DNA from: a bacterium
Lineage (GTDB): Bacteria; UBP14; UBA6098; B30-G16
Reading direction: 5' to 3'
NCBI GenBank assembly: GCA_027007865.1
Contig: JALTEE010000323.1
Location: forward strand, 600-6,947
DNA length: 6,348 bases
A program made the translations under genes and the position numbers. The notes beneath the pieces were generated by a model. The model saw only the letters and a list, made by a program, of their open reading frames with translations. It was not told the origin of the DNA and did no database searches. Below, in pieces: positions 6,200 through 6,348 of this stretch (positions are counted from its first letter, which is position 1; each line of letters begins with the position of its first letter).

Positions 6200-6227
6200 A
6201 ATTTAGGCAAACGATTTGTTATGTCAA
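6200..6227 (-). promoter_or_regulatory. possible promoter of the OmpA-like gene
   Basis: On the minus strand a perfect TTGACA (6227-6222) is followed after 16 bases by TAAATT (6205-6200), a four-of-six match to TATAAT. It lies about 40 bases before the ATG, in an AT-rich gap after the preceding gene. This assumes a sigma-70-like consensus, which may not hold in this lineage. Confidence 0.3.
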
Positions 6228-6265
6228 TATAAAATTGCTATTTTTAGAGAGTTCTGCTTTACCCG

Positions 6266-6348
6266 TTATTCCAAATTTGGTTGGGAATTCGATTCCGTTG
6301 CTTCGAGTTGTTTTTGGAGTTCATCTATTTTGTTTTGAGAAGACGCTT
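6266..6348 (-). CDS. C-terminal end of an unknown coiled-coil protein, cut by the window edge
   Basis: On the minus strand a frame open from the window edge (first full codon at 6346) encodes 26 residues, containing NKIDELQKQLEATES, and stops at TAA 6268-6266. The heptad-like spacing of I, L and L, with many charged and Gln residues, suggests the end of a coiled coil. It is followed by 104 non-coding bases before the OmpA-like gene in the same direction. Too little is visible to name the family. Confidence 0.5.
   Translation of the reverse strand, partial: ASSQNKIDELQKQLEATESNSQPNLE

Overview
The window is 6348 bases of a Gram-negative bacterium, probably an uncultured lineage of the Fibrobacteres-Chlorobi-Bacteroidetes superphylum or a nearby candidate phylum. 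The reason is that two of its proteins, and the fragment of a third, end in a type IX secretion system (T9SS) type A sorting domain (PNPFN, then IEIYDLxG, then SGxYxxK, then a basic tail). Every complete gene also starts with a signal peptide. I cannot name the species.

Layout. Bases 1-258 (+) hold the damaged 3' end of a secreted-protein gene, its sorting domain broken by palindromic repeats. Bases 274-2994 (+) encode a 906-residue secreted protein: signal peptide, seven propeller-like repeats, about four Ig-like modules and a sorting domain. A two-tier hairpin at 3023-3058 lies where this gene converges with the leftward genes. On the minus strand, read right to left, come: the C-terminal tail of an unknown coiled-coil protein (6348-6266); a 488-residue periplasmic or envelope protein with two clear and one degenerate OmpA-like domain (6161-4695); an orphan 63-codon C-terminal fragment (4699-4508); and a 470-residue secreted protein with a GATase1-like domain, an Ig-like domain and a sorting domain (4495-3083).

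The genes look like cell-envelope and secretome genes, not a metabolic pathway. The two intact sorting-domain proteins should cross the inner membrane by Sec and the outer membrane by the T9SS. The OmpA-like protein probably sits at the peptidoglycan.

The most notable signal is a set of short palindromic elements placed in frame inside sorting domains. The 470-residue protein carries three, and the broken upstream gene carries one at the equivalent point of its domain, just before the IYDLxG strand. The sorting domain of the 906-residue protein has none and serves as an uninterrupted comparison. This suggests palindromic repeats that use the loops of the T9SS sorting domain as a tolerant niche, much as Rickettsia palindromic elements persist inside genes. 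Whether they do anything for the protein is unknown.
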